This document shows positions 37,178-49,193 of a stretch of 64,000 nucleotides of DNA, in pieces (position 1 is the first letter of the stretch; every line of letters begins with the position of its first letter). Under the pieces are notes generated by a model. The model did no database searches. It was not told the DNA's origin and saw only the letters and a program-made list of their open reading frames with translations. This DNA comes from Loxodes magnus. Taxonomy: Eukaryota; Ciliophora; Karyorelictea; Loxodida; Loxodidae. Where the stretch lies: the NCBI GenBank assembly GCA_946699065.1, contig CAMPDV010000009.1, forward strand, positions 682,001 to 746,000, written 5' to 3'. Both the position numbers and the translations under genes were made by a program.

Positions 37178-38035
37178 ATGGAGTCTTAAAATCTTGTTCC
37201 CGGCTTTTTATTGAGCAAAAAAGAGAAAAAAGCTCTAGAGAAAAAGCAGGCATAAAAAAAATATCAAGAGTCTTCTTCTCCCCACTTACAAAACTAATAA
37301 AGAACCTAATAACTATAATAAACACCTCCTAAAGTAATAAAAAGAAAAGAATCTAATATAATAACAGGAAAAGAACTTCCATCAAAGATAATTAAAAAGG
37401 AAATCAATATTTAACAGTTAGTATTTGAAATATCCAATCTCTAGGAAGAGATTAAAGTGCTTAAGTTGGAAAATTAAGAACTAAAAAACTTATTATCGCT
37501 TGGATAAGATAACTTAGAGATTAGAATTATTAATTAAGAAAGGGAACTCCAAGCATATTAGAACATTTAAACTGAACATAGATAAGAAACAGCAAGGCTT
37601 GGAAATATCGTATAAAAACAAGAGTTGGAGTTTATTAAGCAAAACAATATTAGCACAAACATAACTAATTAGACAAATTAGATGGAATTAGAATAAAAAG
37701 AGGTTATAAATCGAAAACCAATCAGATAAGTAAGGAAGAAATGCTACTACTGTAATAGTAAGTGACATTTGTACAAAAATTGCTAAAAATTTTAGAATTT
37801 CAAGAAAAAATTTTGGCGTAAAGAATAAGAAAAATACTAGAGGCTCTATTGCAACTAGCATGGAAATATTTACAGAAGAAAATGATGTGAAGTACCTTTT
37901 GAAATAATAAGAACAAGAAATCAAAGAAACTGAGAAGACCTTAGTGAAGATAATTTCATTAGAAAGTCAAGAATGATGAGAAGTGCTGCTGATAAAACAA
38001 CTTATTTTAAACGGTGTCCAGATTGGCACTGTTGA
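37178..38035 (+). CDS. Retroelement ORF1 protein with CCHC zinc knuckle, copy E4 (open frame)
   Basis: Starts at ATG 37178 after a run of A. It has a Lys/Gln-rich N-terminus, a coiled coil (LVFEISNLQEEIKVLKLENQ), and the knuckle C189-YY-C192-NSKW-H197-LYKN-C202, in which Trp is a UGA codon. The C-terminal motif RLYCNQHGNIYRRK follows. No frameshift is needed. An in-frame UGA at 37931 could end it at 251 residues; reading it as Trp continues to UGA 38033-38035 (285 residues), which better matches the other copies. A degenerate TTTAATTTCATTATCATTAA tail comes directly after, near 38038-38058. The protein is expected to bind its RNA like ORF1p or Gag nucleocapsids. One of three copies with a largely undamaged frame. 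Confidence 0.78.
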
Positions 38036-38058
38036 ACATTTTAATTTCATTATCATTA

Positions 38059-38788
38059 AGATCCATATCAGATATAGAAAGCATATAGAAATTTTTTATC
38101 TTGAATTTATCTTATTTTATGGTCTCTTCGAGTAATTAAGATGCAGATTTAAAATACTCTATAATAAAAAATAATTAGTTGAAATTACCTTTAAATTCTT
38201 TCTTCTTAATGTAAAAAAAACTAAAAGTCATAAATATTATTTCTCATAAGTTAGTATAATCATTCTATTTAAAAAGCTTTAAGTAATCTTTATTTTCTTT
38301 ATTTTTAAATATTCTTATTAATATAAGCTTATTCGAATTAAATTTGTTAGATAACGACTTTACCAATAAATTTATACCTTTTTTATAATCATCACACTTT
38401 ATTATAATAAAGACATACAATTTTTTACTGTAAAGCAGTAATTTTAAGAAATTAATTTAAATAAAATTCAAAATATCATGCAGCTTTGAAGGTATTTTTA
38501 ATTTATACATACCATTACTTTACCAAAATTTACTTTAGTTTGCTAGTCTTAGAAATTTCTCAGTATATTGCAATTCGATTGAATATAAAAATTATCTGAC
38601 CGCACAATTTTGATAATCTTAAGTATTAAACTATTTTTAACAAAAAATTAAAAAAGTAATTAATCATAAAATTTTAAAGTCTAGGGAAACTTTTTTATAT
38701 ATAAATAGTACCTAAAAAATAAAAAAATTCTCCAACAAAGCCTAATAACTTATAATAGAATTTTGCCAACAACCTTTACCTTCTTTAA
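38059..38788. other. AT-rich spacer
   Basis: Between two plus-strand ORF1 copies. No coding signal and no repeat shared with other parts of the window was seen. Confidence 0.45.
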
Positions 38789-39447
38789 ATGGAAAATTTT
38801 AATTTAGCAAAGGTTATTAATGAGCTCTATCTGCGAACTTAAGATCTAACTAATAGTAGAGAATTTTTAGAATCTAAAAACTCTGTACTACAATTTGAAT
38901 TGGTTCTGACCACATCCCTGTAGAAATTTATGGAAAAATTTCATAAACAGAATAGATCGTAAAGGAAATTTAAAATTCCAGAAACTTTAAATCAGAAAAA
39001 TTCTAATAATTCAACGATCCAATGGATATAAAGCAATAACCCTACAACATAAAGATTTTCTATCAAAAAATAATGATATGTTGATATTGCAAGCGGCCAG
39101 TACACAAAATACGGAGTTGTTACCAATTTTAATGAAAATAAAAGAGAATAATATGAATATAATGTTAAAATATATTAAATAAACTACACAATTAAAAGTT
39201 TACTTTATACATAAAAATGCTACAACCAAATAAAGAAGGTTCCTATATCTAATAAGCAGTGAATTAATTCAATAGTAAACTATTGGGATTTAACTTATAG
39301 GAAAAACTAAAGAAAAATAATCTTAAAATCATCAAAAATCATGACAGTGAAGATCCAAATAAGTTAAATAAACAATTTTAATTAAAATTAAATTCTTTGA
39401 TTTGTGGCAAACCAAATAAAAGAAATGCCACATTAATCTATTATGAT
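38789..39447 (+). pseudogene. ORF1-type retroelement, near full-length but frameshifted, copy E5
   Basis: Starts at ATG 38789 (MENFNLAKVINELYLRTQDL). A coiled coil follows, and after a frame change at about 39075 comes the intact zinc knuckle CWYCKRPVHKIRSC. The C-terminal part contains LYIKMLQPNKEG and DSEDPNK, aligned with copy E6. The 3' end has a 7-bp stem-loop (39403-39409 with 39426-39432, 16-nt loop) followed by a degenerate ATT tail near 39432-39447. It belongs to the same subfamily as E6. The element starts right at its ATG, with no longer leader apparent. Confidence 0.72.
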
Positions 39448-40334
39448 ATAACTTATCTAGATATTTTAGTTATAAACTAATTTATTAATTATATTCTAAA
39501 ATGACTGAAAATGATAACTATCTTTAAAAAGATTTATACTTTATATTTAATTTAAATTAAGTATATGCTTATTATATAAAGCTAAACGAAAGATAAATAC
39601 AATAAAATATAAATGATTATTTTATAGTAGTAATAATTGATTTTCTATAAAGTTTCTTGATAATCTTATAGATATTCTTACTTTACAGTATTTAAATATA
39701 AATACATTTATCATAATTATTACTTTAATTTAATTCTTGCGTTATATAATCATTATCAATGCTTATATTGTATTTAAAATTATCTCTCAACTAAATAAAA
39801 ACTATTACTTTAAATCTGCATTTTTATATCCATTAATTCAAATACTAAGTTCAAATCCATATAGTTATTTTACTTTTACATTTTTAAGCAATAAAAAGCA
39901 TAAATATGCAAGACTTCAACTTAAATTAAGAAAAGATAAATTATAATGATTATAATTAAAATATTTAAAGTATAATTAAACTTTTAATTATATGATTCAT
40001 TTGTATCTAAATTAACTATATAACTTAATTTAAAATTAAATCCTTTTATTTTAATCATTAATTAAATTTATTAAATAAAACTATTTTATTGGAAAATGAG
40101 AATCTATACTATATAAAATATTATAGAAGATAAGTTTGCCATATATCATATAGGTATATTATTAATTTAAAACATACTAATTATTTAGATTTAAAATTAA
40201 CTATGTATATTTAATTGTTTTAAAGTATTTCAGTAATAATTATTCTAATATTAACATTTATGTAAAAAACATATTGAAAATTAAATTTGTCAAAAATCAT
40301 TATACTTTTAATTTATGAAAAATGTAAGATCAAT
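39448..40334. other. AT-rich spacer
   Basis: No recognised coding sequence. A short standard-code ORF at 39737-39946 has no homolog among the families here and a non-protein-like composition. Confidence 0.45.
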
Positions 40335-41240
40335 TTTTACCAAACTTAAAGCCTCAAAAAATTTTACATAAATTTCCTCTGTAGATGAGAGGGTTTTACT
40401 AATATTCCGATAAATCGGAATATCATCTGCGTAATTAGGTGGTTATTAACCTTCGTAAAATAAGCTCTTAAGGCTTATTCTTGATTCAGAATCTGCTAAA
40501 GTAGTTTTTTATATATTCTCCCAGCGGATTAAAGTACATCTTGCTGTACTATCTTTTCAGTTAATCCTGTTACTCTTGCTAATAGTGCCTATTTCATCAT
40601 TCCTTCTACTTTCGCTGAAACTCCAACCACCTCAAATAGAGGTACCCTGTATTATCGCATGTGTAGCATTCCAAATTTTGCTTCTGCTAATTTTTTTTGA
40701 TTAGAGAGGTCACTGAATAAGTTGGAAGGAATGTTATTTTTCGAGCCTCATCAAATCCATATGAATTTGTGGAGCTTGAATTGATTTATACCTATTCTTA
40801 CATCATAGACAGCTTTTAGTTAAGATGTCAATTTTCTTGCTTGGCTACCAATAACTCTTCTTTAAGAGTCCCAAGCTCAAAATTTCAGAGTTTGAATCTC
40901 CTGCTCTCAGTACGAGTGAAGTTTTCAAGCTTTTATGAACTAATTATATGTTCATTTCTCTGCAGTTTGAATTTCTGTACTTCCTAATTCAGTTCAGTCT
41001 CGACTAATGCAAGGTCTTTCTCCTGTGATTGCTAAGGGATAAATTGTATAACTTAGAATGGTTGCTGCTATAATTTCTTTCTCGGTATTTCAGCTTTGTG
41101 ACATGTTTAGTGTGAATCTTGGATGCTTGTAGAAGATTTGAAGTAAACTTCTACTAGGATTATATTGTAGATTACTGTATCCCTTCTAGCTTTTATTCCT
41201 CGTTAGGGACTATATAGAAAATTTTTCCGAGATCTTCTAT
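40335..41240 (-). pseudogene. ORF1-type retroelement gene, decayed copy E10
   Basis: Minus-strand reading gives a Gln-rich N-terminal part (KKLQQQPFQVIQFIPQQSQE), a coiled coil (ALVETELNQEVQKFKLQ), and a knuckle that kept CYTC but changed its His to Tyr and last Cys to Trp (CYTCDNTGYLYLRW, near 40660). The C-terminal motif (DVLQSAGRIYKKL near 40530) follows in another frame. It is less AT-rich than its flanks. No 3' tail could be defined. Confidence 0.62.
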
Positions 41241-41500
41241 TTTCTAAGTATTTTTTATTTTTTATAAGATTTTAATTTTAAATTTTACTATTTTTTATTA
41301 TTTTTCCATCAAACAAAAGTTTAAGAAATGTTCGTTTTCCTTGAATTTTCAACAAGTTCAATCTATCCAATTTATCGAGGTTTAATTCATTTAACATTTT
41401 TTATGTGGATAGTTACCACTCCATTTCATCTGACTGGTGTATATTCTATATCAAATCTTATTTTCATAAATTCTATTATTATACTAAGGATTATTGAAAA

Positions 41501-42570
41501 ATGGCACCTAAGAAATAGACCTCTTTCGGCTCATTTAAAAAACAAGAATAATAGTCTAAGCTAACTGAATAAGAACTGCAATAAATCTAAGAAATATAAT
41601 CGAAGGAAGCTTACATATAATCGGTGCAGCAAAGAGTATAAAATATCTAATACGAATTAAAATTACAAAGATAAAGGATAGAAAAAATAGAAGAAAAGCT
41701 AGAAAAATTGATTGAATAATTAGATCTGCAATTCCCCTCTATAAAAGAACCACTAAGTAAAATCTAATCGTAAATAGTAATTAAATTAGAATAAATTGAT
41801 AAATAATTTAACGAAATCCCTCAAATATTCTAATTTCATTTTTCTAAATTTGAATATCAAATAAAGTAACTTTAAGAAAAATAAGAATAATAACAAGTAA
41901 TAATCTAAAAATAATTGGATTAGTAACCAAGTATCCCAAGTATCGGAATCCTAATAATAAGAAATAAAGTAGATTATATTCTATGGAAAAATACGGTGCT
42001 CGACTATCGAGAATTACTGAAAGAAACCTAATAATAAGAATAAAATCTTAAATTTCGTAGATTTATATCTCTATCGACTATAATATTATATTATATTATA
42101 TCTAAGAGATAAAATGGAAAATACGATTCATCTTACAAGCAATAAAATATATTTTGCACTTCAACTGTAATATTTTCCTAAGAAAGGAACTAGAAAGAAA
42201 AATAGAGCACTGATGTACTAAGGAGAATTACTGACTAATTCGCAGAAAACTGAAAGCAGCAAAAATACAGGGGAATGATCCTATGGAAGAAACAGCCTGC
42301 AATAATAAGAATAAAATCTTAGAAGAAATATTTCGCTATTTGACCAAAAAGGACAGGACTAGAAAATTTACAGAACAAAAATGAAAATTCTACAACTCAA
42401 AAGCTAACGATAATTATAATAACGGGAGAAGGAACCTGTAGGACAATCGGATTTCGAGAAGGAGAAAAGGATGGCGGACTAGTGAAGTCCTACGACATGC
42501 TTTAGTTTAGGAGAGAGCAGAAGAAAATGGAAGATATCTGTAAAGCTCTCCCTGAGAACTATAAACTTAA
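41501..42570 (+). pseudogene. Gln-rich coiled-coil retroelement protein, MAPK-start subfamily, copy E13
   Basis: From ATG 41501 (MAPKKQTSFGSFKKQEQQSK) a frame runs at least 150 codons with a long Gln/Lys coiled coil (RQRIEKIEEKLEKLIEQLDL, KLEQIDKQFNEIPQIFQFHF). Farther on, segments such as SLFDQKGQDQKIYRTK and EPVGQSDFEKEKRMA, in a shifted frame, match copy E12 (KYDQLNQAQYRNKFYN). The start is preceded by GAAAA like the zinc-knuckle elements. No zinc knuckle was found, so this is a second protein family, possibly the N-terminal or ORF1 part of another retroelement. It lies next to minus-strand E14. Confidence 0.55.
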
Positions 42571-43240
42571 ACTTAACTTAATTGTATTATAAAAATTCTT
42601 GCTAATTCTCTTCAGTTTATTTAGCCCTCTTGTCTTTTAATCTTTTATGATCAAAACATTATTTTATTAGATATTAGGAAGAATTGTAATATCAACATCT
42701 TTTTATCTTCTATTTTAAAAAAAATTCATTAATTTTTTAAATATTCTTGTTACCTCAGTTATTTTTAATTCTATTTAATTCTATTTAATCAATTATTTAA
42801 TTAGTTGGAATATCAATCTTAATTTATTCAGCAATCATTAAAATTTCTTCTTCTTAGTGTTTTTAGGTTTTACAACACAACTTTTCTTCTGTTAAGACCT
42901 TATTTAAAAAAAATCACTTCTGTAAGTATGTTTTTTTCAAGCACAGTTGTTAAATATGCGTCATCAGTTCTCTTATTTTATCAGAAAGATTACAAATTAC
43001 AGCATCTTATTTACTAAGAGTTTTTCTTAGTTTTGCCGTATTGGCCATATACAAATTCATTTTCTTGTTTATAATTGAAGAGCTTACCTAGTTTTCTTAT
43101 ATTTTTTTATCTAACATGATGATGAAGCTTTAGGCGACTTTTGCTTTTCTCTTCTAGCCTTGATTTATTAAATTTTGAAGCTTTGATGTTCTCCTTTTTG
43201 ACAGTTTTTTACCTAAATTAATAATAAAAATAATTTTTTG
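42571..43240 (-). pseudogene. ORF1-type retroelement gene, decayed copy E14
   Basis: On the minus strand, a helical stretch ANTAKLRKTLSKQDAV... SDKIRELMTHIQQL aligns with copy E15 at 62.9-63.1 kb (same DNA word pattern over 400 bp). Near 42685 a mutated knuckle reads CWYYNSSQYLIKQC (second Cys and His both Tyr). The upstream part contains the shared GGAGAACATCAAAGC at about 43190. The element ends close to E13, which is on the other strand. Confidence 0.58.
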
Positions 43241-44046
43241 CTATTAAATAAAATTCTGGTTTTAGCTGGAAGGCATATTCTTTTATTTTAAGCAAAGTAT
43301 ATTATATTTAATTAAAATATTAACAGTATTAATAATTTTGTTTAGCGTACTTATTTAGCCAGCTAATAAAATTAAAACAAACACACAAAATAGTAAACAA
43401 TTATTTAGAGAGATTAAAAGTTATTAAATAAAGAACTAATTTAAAATTAGTTAAATTTATGGGATATCAAATTAAATGAAAATTATATTAAGAAAAAAAT
43501 TAAATTAGTATTAATCAATATCATACTATAATAATAAAAAAACACTTTAGTAAAAATATATTATATATTAAAAACAGTTCTTAATTTAAAAAACTAAGAT
43601 ATTTAATACACTTTAGAGATAAAAGGAAATATAACAGTAAATCTATTTAAAAATAAAGATTTTCATTTTAATCTTTATCCTCATATTTTTAATAAGTTTC
43701 TTATATTTTAGAGTTAGGAGCTTTACAAATATTCTATTTAATAAAAGACTATTTATTATAGCTTTAAGATAATTACTTTTGATTTATTTTTATACTTATT
43801 TTTGTTTTCTTATTTGAAGAATTATTTATTTAAGGCTAAATTTAATTGAATTTTGATACCTTTTATTTTAATTATGCAAGTTTCTAACTAAATTGTGCTA
43901 AAATATTGCAAACATTTTTTTGCCAGAGAATCAGATTAAATACTTAGAATTTATTTTACTAGCTTTAGTAAATTATTAGTATAGAATAATAGAATGTAAC
44001 TTTCAGCATGAAATATTGTTATGTGATCCTAGACATATTATATAAA
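43241..44046. other. AT-rich spacer with a short block shared with 63.35-63.43 kb
   Basis: The interval 43260-43330 (GCTGGAAGGCATATTC, AATATTAACAGTATTAA) recurs next to E15 at about 63360-63428, so this is shared flank or 5' sequence of the E14/E15 element type. The remainder is AT-rich without features. Confidence 0.5.
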
Positions 44047-44840
44047 ATGGCACCTAAAAATAATAAATCTCTTTCTTTGAATACCTAAAGAATAAGAATA
44101 ATAATCTAATTAAATTGAATAATCATCCCAATAAGATAAAATACAATAATTTCGGGAATCTTTTGTATAGTGAGCATTAGATAATATTAAGCAACAAAAT
44201 TAGGATAAAAACAGCAAAGATTCATTTTAAGAAAAATTAGAATAATATTAGAGAAAATGGGTGAAGAACTAAGCCTATTATTTGAATCTATAGAAGAAAC
44301 AATCAATAACATATAATAATAAATGAAATATTAACTGGATTAAATTGATAAATAGTTTACTTAAATCTTCTAATGCTTTAATTTAAATTTTCTCAATTCC
44401 AATATAAAAAAGAATATTAAGAAAAAAAAGCACTTTAATAAGAAATTATTCGAAGGATCAATGGACAAGATGAAATTACATCTTTGGATATTAAATTAAA
44501 TGAATTATAATAAATTATAAGAAGAAAAATATACTGCTAAGCAATATTATTATAAAAGGTGATGTTGAAGATCCTTGAAAATAATAAAATATTACCATAG
44601 AAAATACCTACTTTAAATATGACCAACTCAATCAGGCTTAATATAGGAATAAATTTTATAATAATAAATTTAGTAATTTAAAATAATTTTTAGAAGTAAC
44701 AAGCTTAACTGTAAAGTGCAAAGTATAAATAAGGATGGAGGATTAACGAAGATTACTCCAACCTTTAGTTTAAGAGGAAGCTTTCTCAAGATATATGGAT
44801 GTAAAGAGCCACTTTTGAAATTATAAATTCTTTGTAACTT
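44047..44840 (+). pseudogene. MAPK-start subfamily retroelement protein, decayed copy E12
   Basis: ATG 44047 opens MAPKNNKSLSL, like E13. QMKYQLDQIDKQFTQIFQCF aligns with E13 KLEQIDKQFNEIPQIFQFHF, and after frameshifts YFKYDQLNQAQYRNKFYN also aligns. It ends in LVQEEAFSRYMDVK near 44805. No tail could be defined. Confidence 0.5.
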
Positions 44841-44949
44841 TTAACTTTTTATGAGTAAAATATATGAGTAAGACCATTCTATTATTAATTTAAAAAACAT
44901 TTAAAATTTGATATGTTATTAATATATAAATTCAGGCATAGGGTAAATA

Positions 44950-45935
44950 AAATAATTTAATAATAGCAAGTAAAGTACTCTAATTCTTATAATTATATTA
45001 AAGAAGTTTTAAATTTAGAATTTTCTTGCTTGAGTCTAGCTGTTATATCCATGAATCTTGTTCATTTTGTCTTTTTTCTCACACCTTATTTAGTTCTTGA
45101 TCCTACTCCAAGTTATTCAGGTTCGAGATTCAATTTTTTTCTATAAACTTCCCCATTTTCTCTGCATCAAATTTAATTTTTCTTTCTCCTTATTGATATT
45201 TGGACTTATCTTTTCCAAGATTTATCCTTTGATTTTCTGGAAAGCTGCACATTGTCTTCATAGGTGTCATGAATTCTTGCAATAATAACACAGTTTTCTC
45301 ACCTTTGGTACTTGTTGCATTTCAAATTTAGAGGTCTTTTCTATTTCCATCCTATCGGAATTTAGATTCTACTCCAGTGGATTCTGCTGGCTTTGGAGGT
45401 TTTTCTGGCTTTATAATATGTTTTCGATCTGTTGACTCTAATCTTGAATTCTCTGTACTTAGGAGTCCTCCAAACTGAATTACTCTCGCTAGTAATTCCA
45501 AAGAGCGTCAAGTTCCCTCTCCTAGTTTGCTATCCTGAGGTCTAGGGTTTCTTGTAACCCATGTTGGATTTGCTCGGCTAGCTTCTCGTTCTCCTTCCTT
45601 AGCTTTCTAACCTCTTCCTGGAGGTTAAGTACCACTTTGATGAGATACTCCATGCTCATCTGGTCAGAAGGATTAAATTCAGAAACCTCCTGATGTCGAG
45701 CTGACTTCAGTTGCTTCCTAGGTTTTTCTTACGATGTAGGTGTTTCCACATGTGTTTTTTTCTGGTTTTATATTCGTTCCTCATAGTTGGTTTATTTCCC
45801 GGATAACTAAGGTTAATAAGTAAAAGGTTAGGGTTAAGAGTAAAAAGACTATCGGGAGATAGCTTCCGGTTTCCTCTCCTACTACGAGGAGGTGGTGTAG
45901 AAACTCTTTCTGAAGCTTTATTCCATTTTTTTCTT
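44950..45935 (-). mobile_element. ORF1-only non-LTR element E11, close to full length
   Basis: The element begins with an A run directly before its ATG (plus strand ..CATTTTTTTCTTAT, 45924-45937). On its strand it ends near a degenerate CTATTATTAAATTATT tail (about 44950-44970). Length is about 0.98 kb, similar to E8 (844 bp). No target-site duplication was found by eye. Confidence 0.6.
45117..45926 (-). CDS. Retroelement ORF1 protein with CCHC zinc knuckle, copy E11 (open frame)
   Basis: Starts at ATG 45924-45926 with MEQSFRKSFYTTSS, comparable to MEQSIRL and MEQNIRL of E9 and E8. A coiled coil spans about residues 100-190 (EYLIKVVLNLQEEVRKLRKE, NEKLAEQIQHGLQETL). The zinc knuckle is C213-YY-C216-KNSW-H221-LWRQ-C226 with two UGA-encoded Trp. 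A candidate stop UGA at 45117-45119 gives 269 residues; coding-like sequence continues beyond and the C-terminal GxYxKK pattern is blurred, so the end is uncertain. GC content is higher than the flanks, suggesting a relatively young copy. Expected role: RNA binding and chaperone for retrotransposition, by analogy with LINE ORF1p. Confidence 0.75.
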
Positions 45936-46604
45936 ATAATTATATTAAAAGCATTTATATCTTTACTTATTATTTAAATTTAATTAATAGGCTTCTTAAA
46001 ATTGATAGAATTTGGATATAGTAATATATCTTTTCTTCATGAAAATCTTTATTATGCTCAAAATTTTAATAATAAATAGTATAATTAGTAAATATAAGTC
46101 TTTTATCCTCTACTAATTAAAATAAGTTAATTAATTTAAATTTCTAAGAGAAGAAAAAAATAAAGATTAATTATTTAATTGTAAATAACTAAAGAAAATT
46201 ATATTATGTAGTTATAAATTTTAAATATATCCAAACATTAAATGAAATAAAAAACTGCTATCTTTAATAATACTATAAAAGCTAGCTAACTTTAAAAATA
46301 ATACATTATATTATAATTAAAAGAAGTTTCAATATTATTAAATTAATCAATACATAAATAGAATATTAATCTAATAAATTTTAAATACAGAAGTATCACT
46401 ATGAATCTTTTCAAAATAAAGAACTAGAAAGTAACTAAAATAAAAAAATAAAGAATGGAAAATATAGAAGATAAGAAAAACTCTAAGATTGCTAATATTA
46501 CAATTTATATTTTTAGAAATTAGCTATAATTAATACTTCATTAAATTTGCGAAATCACCTTTTTAAAGTTAGATCTAAAATATGTTTTATTTATTTTTCT
46601 ATGA

Positions 46605-47576
46605 TTAAAAATGGTGGATGGTTTCAACAAAAAAAAACATAAAAATAACCTCTTAAGAGTAAGAGAGGAAGGTCAATTCTTGCAATCACTTCGCTTAAAA
46701 AAATAATCTTCTTAACAAATTATACACTAACTTCCCGGTAAATAGAAAAAAGATAATAGGAAAGCTCCATACTATACCGAGACTCCATGATCAGAGGAGA
46801 AGTCTAGAAAATAGGTTAAGAACATAATGCACATCAAGAAGTCACGGAATTCAATACTGAAAAATAGATTAGCTATGAACAGTTAATCAAAGAGGTGCTA
46901 AACCTCCAGGAAGTGATGAAAAGACTAAAAAGAACAACTAAAAATTAGAAGGAATTTTAAGCAAACAAGAAGAGTTTGATTCAAGATATATATTCCAGGA
47001 AAAAAATTTAAATGCTTTCTGAAGCTTATCATAAGATAAAAACAATCAATATTAAATCTTGCAATAGAAGCAGACAGAAATTAGAGATAAAATAGTGAAA
47101 ACAGAAGAAAGTTAGCAAAAATTACAACTTCAAATAGAGATAAGAGAAAAAAAAAGTGACCCAAATGATGAAGAAGAAAAATTATCAGAAAACCGTAAAG
47201 AAAACAGAGGAAAATAAAGATTAAGAAAAAATGCTTCTGTTGTGGAAACTCATGGCATCTATATCGGAAATGTTAGAAATTTTAGCAGAAAAAAATGAAA
47301 TATTGAAAACGATAGAAAAGAACAAGAAGAAGCCAGATTAAACTGAATTTATTTCAGTCCAAGTGGAGAACTTTATAAATTCAAGAAAGATGTGATAAGA
47401 ACAAGACAGGAAAGGAGAAGAAGGAAAATATGGAAAAACCCGATTTCCCAATCTCGCTAAAATTGGAGGTACCAAGCACTTTTATTTAACAGTATGGCAT
47501 ATGAACTGCAGTCTTCCTGAAAGGATAGTAATACCTCATAAAGGAAAATTAAAATTCATTATTATTATTATTATTA
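46605..47576 (+). mobile_element. ORF1-only non-LTR element E7 with (ATT)n tail, frameshifted
   Basis: Begins ATTAAAAATGGTGG (ATG 46611). It has a Lys-rich N-terminal part, then a coiled coil in a second frame (EQLIKEVLNLQEVMKRLK, compare E11 EYLIKVVLNLQEEVRKLR). The zinc knuckle CFCCGNSWHLYRKC is at about 47230-47275, and IYFSPSGELYKFK is the C-terminal motif. GAGGTA/TACCTC arms and a TCCTGAAAGGA hairpin precede a clean tail of six ATT units at 47558-47576. At least two frameshifts at A runs make the ORF non-functional as read. Confidence 0.75.
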
Positions 47577-48039
47577 ATTCTTCTATTTTTTAATAATATT
47601 AATTTCGTTTTAATACACTTTATTATTAAAAGTATCTTTTAATAACATATGTAAATTAGTTAATTTATTTTATCTTTTTAACCTTAAATTTAAAAATATT
47701 TACTTAAATTTATTACAGAAATCAAAAAATAAGCCCATAAATATAAGATTATATAGTTAAAGCAAATAAGTAAATTAAAATTTAGAAGATTTAAATAGAT
47801 TAACTATTTCTAAATTATTTTTTATAGATTTTGCTTAGAAAGTTAGTTAATTTATCTATTTAAGTGTTTCGAAAGAGATATTTGTAATTAAAATAGAATT
47901 AAAATCTTATATAATAGCTTAACTGTTAATTAATTATTTGCATTTTACAAAATCAAATAAAATCATATAATTTTTCTTTAATTAGAAGTTTCATATAAAA
48001 ATAGAAGTTTATAGTAAAAAATTAATATTATATATATAA

Positions 48040-48490
48040 TTGAAAAATGCACGATGTATCCTGGTCAGTCGAGTAGGTAATTTATTGCAGTGCAGACTTC
48101 ATTACGAATATTCTCGTAATAGATAAAACACGGATAAGTAAGAAAGTATCTTTTGCTTCATAAACTTTATTTACTTGAAGGTTTCTCTAGCGATATGAGA
48201 AGCTAATTAGAGACTCAGTATCAATGTTTGAAATAATAGGTACTGAAATCCAGATTTAAGAATTTTCCTATCTCTACATGTCGTTAATTTGGACAGTAGT
48301 CAAAATATTTAAAGACATAACTGAGACAATCTAAAATTTTTTATTCAGATGAAATTGTTTCGATTGTGACATTTAACAGAGGATCTGAATTTCTGCTAAG
48401 CCCTTTTAACTCGGGCCTTCAGAGAGAATTTAAGCTTTGAGAGAAAAAAGGTAATTAATTTTTGATATTAAAACGGAGAAAAGAAGAAAA
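48040..48490 (+). repeat. Diverged SINE-like element S1
   Basis: Starts GAAAAATGCACGATG. The segment GAGTAGGTAATTTATTGCAG matches S2/S3 (TAGTAGATAATCTGGTGCAG). A perfect hairpin TTACGA-ATATTC-TCGTAA sits where S2 has GAGA-GTAA-TCTC. Blocks such as GGTTTCTCT and ACTCAGTATCAA match further. The shared 3' hairpin of S2/S3 is absent or unrecognisable, so this is an older or 3'-truncated copy. It has no coding potential. Confidence 0.6.
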
Positions 48491-48614
48491 TATAGTTAAA
48501 GAGATCAGTGTAGCTAAGAAATATTTCTAGAATCTTATTAACAATAAATTTGGTCTTTATTTTTTAATGTTGATAATCCAAATAATAATAGTATCAAGTT
48601 AATTTATTTATTAA

Positions 48615-48945
48615 TAATTAAAAAGATGGTGGGAGCTGAGATTGACCTTCTGAATCATACTTTCTCGTTTTATGGCTAGGAACAAGTTCCTTTTCTGTCG
48701 CTGGGAAAATCCCTGGTTAAAGTCAACCTTTGCAAGGGAACGCCTTCCTTTTGATTATCCACTCCTGGTAGGGGCTTGAAGCCTGGCTGCCCATAGCGAT
48801 GGAGCTCCCTGGCAGCTGCTTTTCGAAAGCAACAGGATATCCCCATTATCCCATAAAAAGAGTGTTGGGGTCGTTAAACTGCAAGAAGTTGCAGTCCAAA
48901 ACTCTTTAAGTTTAAAATTAATTAATTAATTAAAAAACTTGAAAA
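48615..48945. ncRNA. GC-rich, hairpin-dense non-coding element S4
   Basis: About 300 bases at roughly 45-50% GC in DNA that is mostly under 25%. It begins AAAAAGATGGTGGGAG and ends in an (AATT)4 tail (48919-48934). It contains many short perfect hairpins: GGAAC-AA-GTTCC, TGCTTT-TCG-AAAGCA, GCTGCC paired with GGCAGC, and ACTGCAA-GAAG-TTGCAGT (48878-48895). No frame reads as protein. Structure and tail suggest a small structured RNA or a retroposed copy of one; it is not a tRNA, and I do not recognise the family. Confidence 0.55.
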
Positions 48946-49193
48946 ATTTAATAAGGAAACGTTAGAATACTGCTTTAAACCTAAATTTAAAGAATTTAAA
49001 ATAACGTTTTTATAAAAAATTTTATAAAACAAAAATCTGATGCATAAATTTAATTTTCTATTCTAAATAATTAAGAGATATTTGAAAGTTAATTTAATAA
49101 ATTTTAAACTTTCTTAATAAAAATATTAAGTTAATTTTGAAATAATTTAATTATTACATTTTAATATTTATTTATTATTAATATATATTATAT

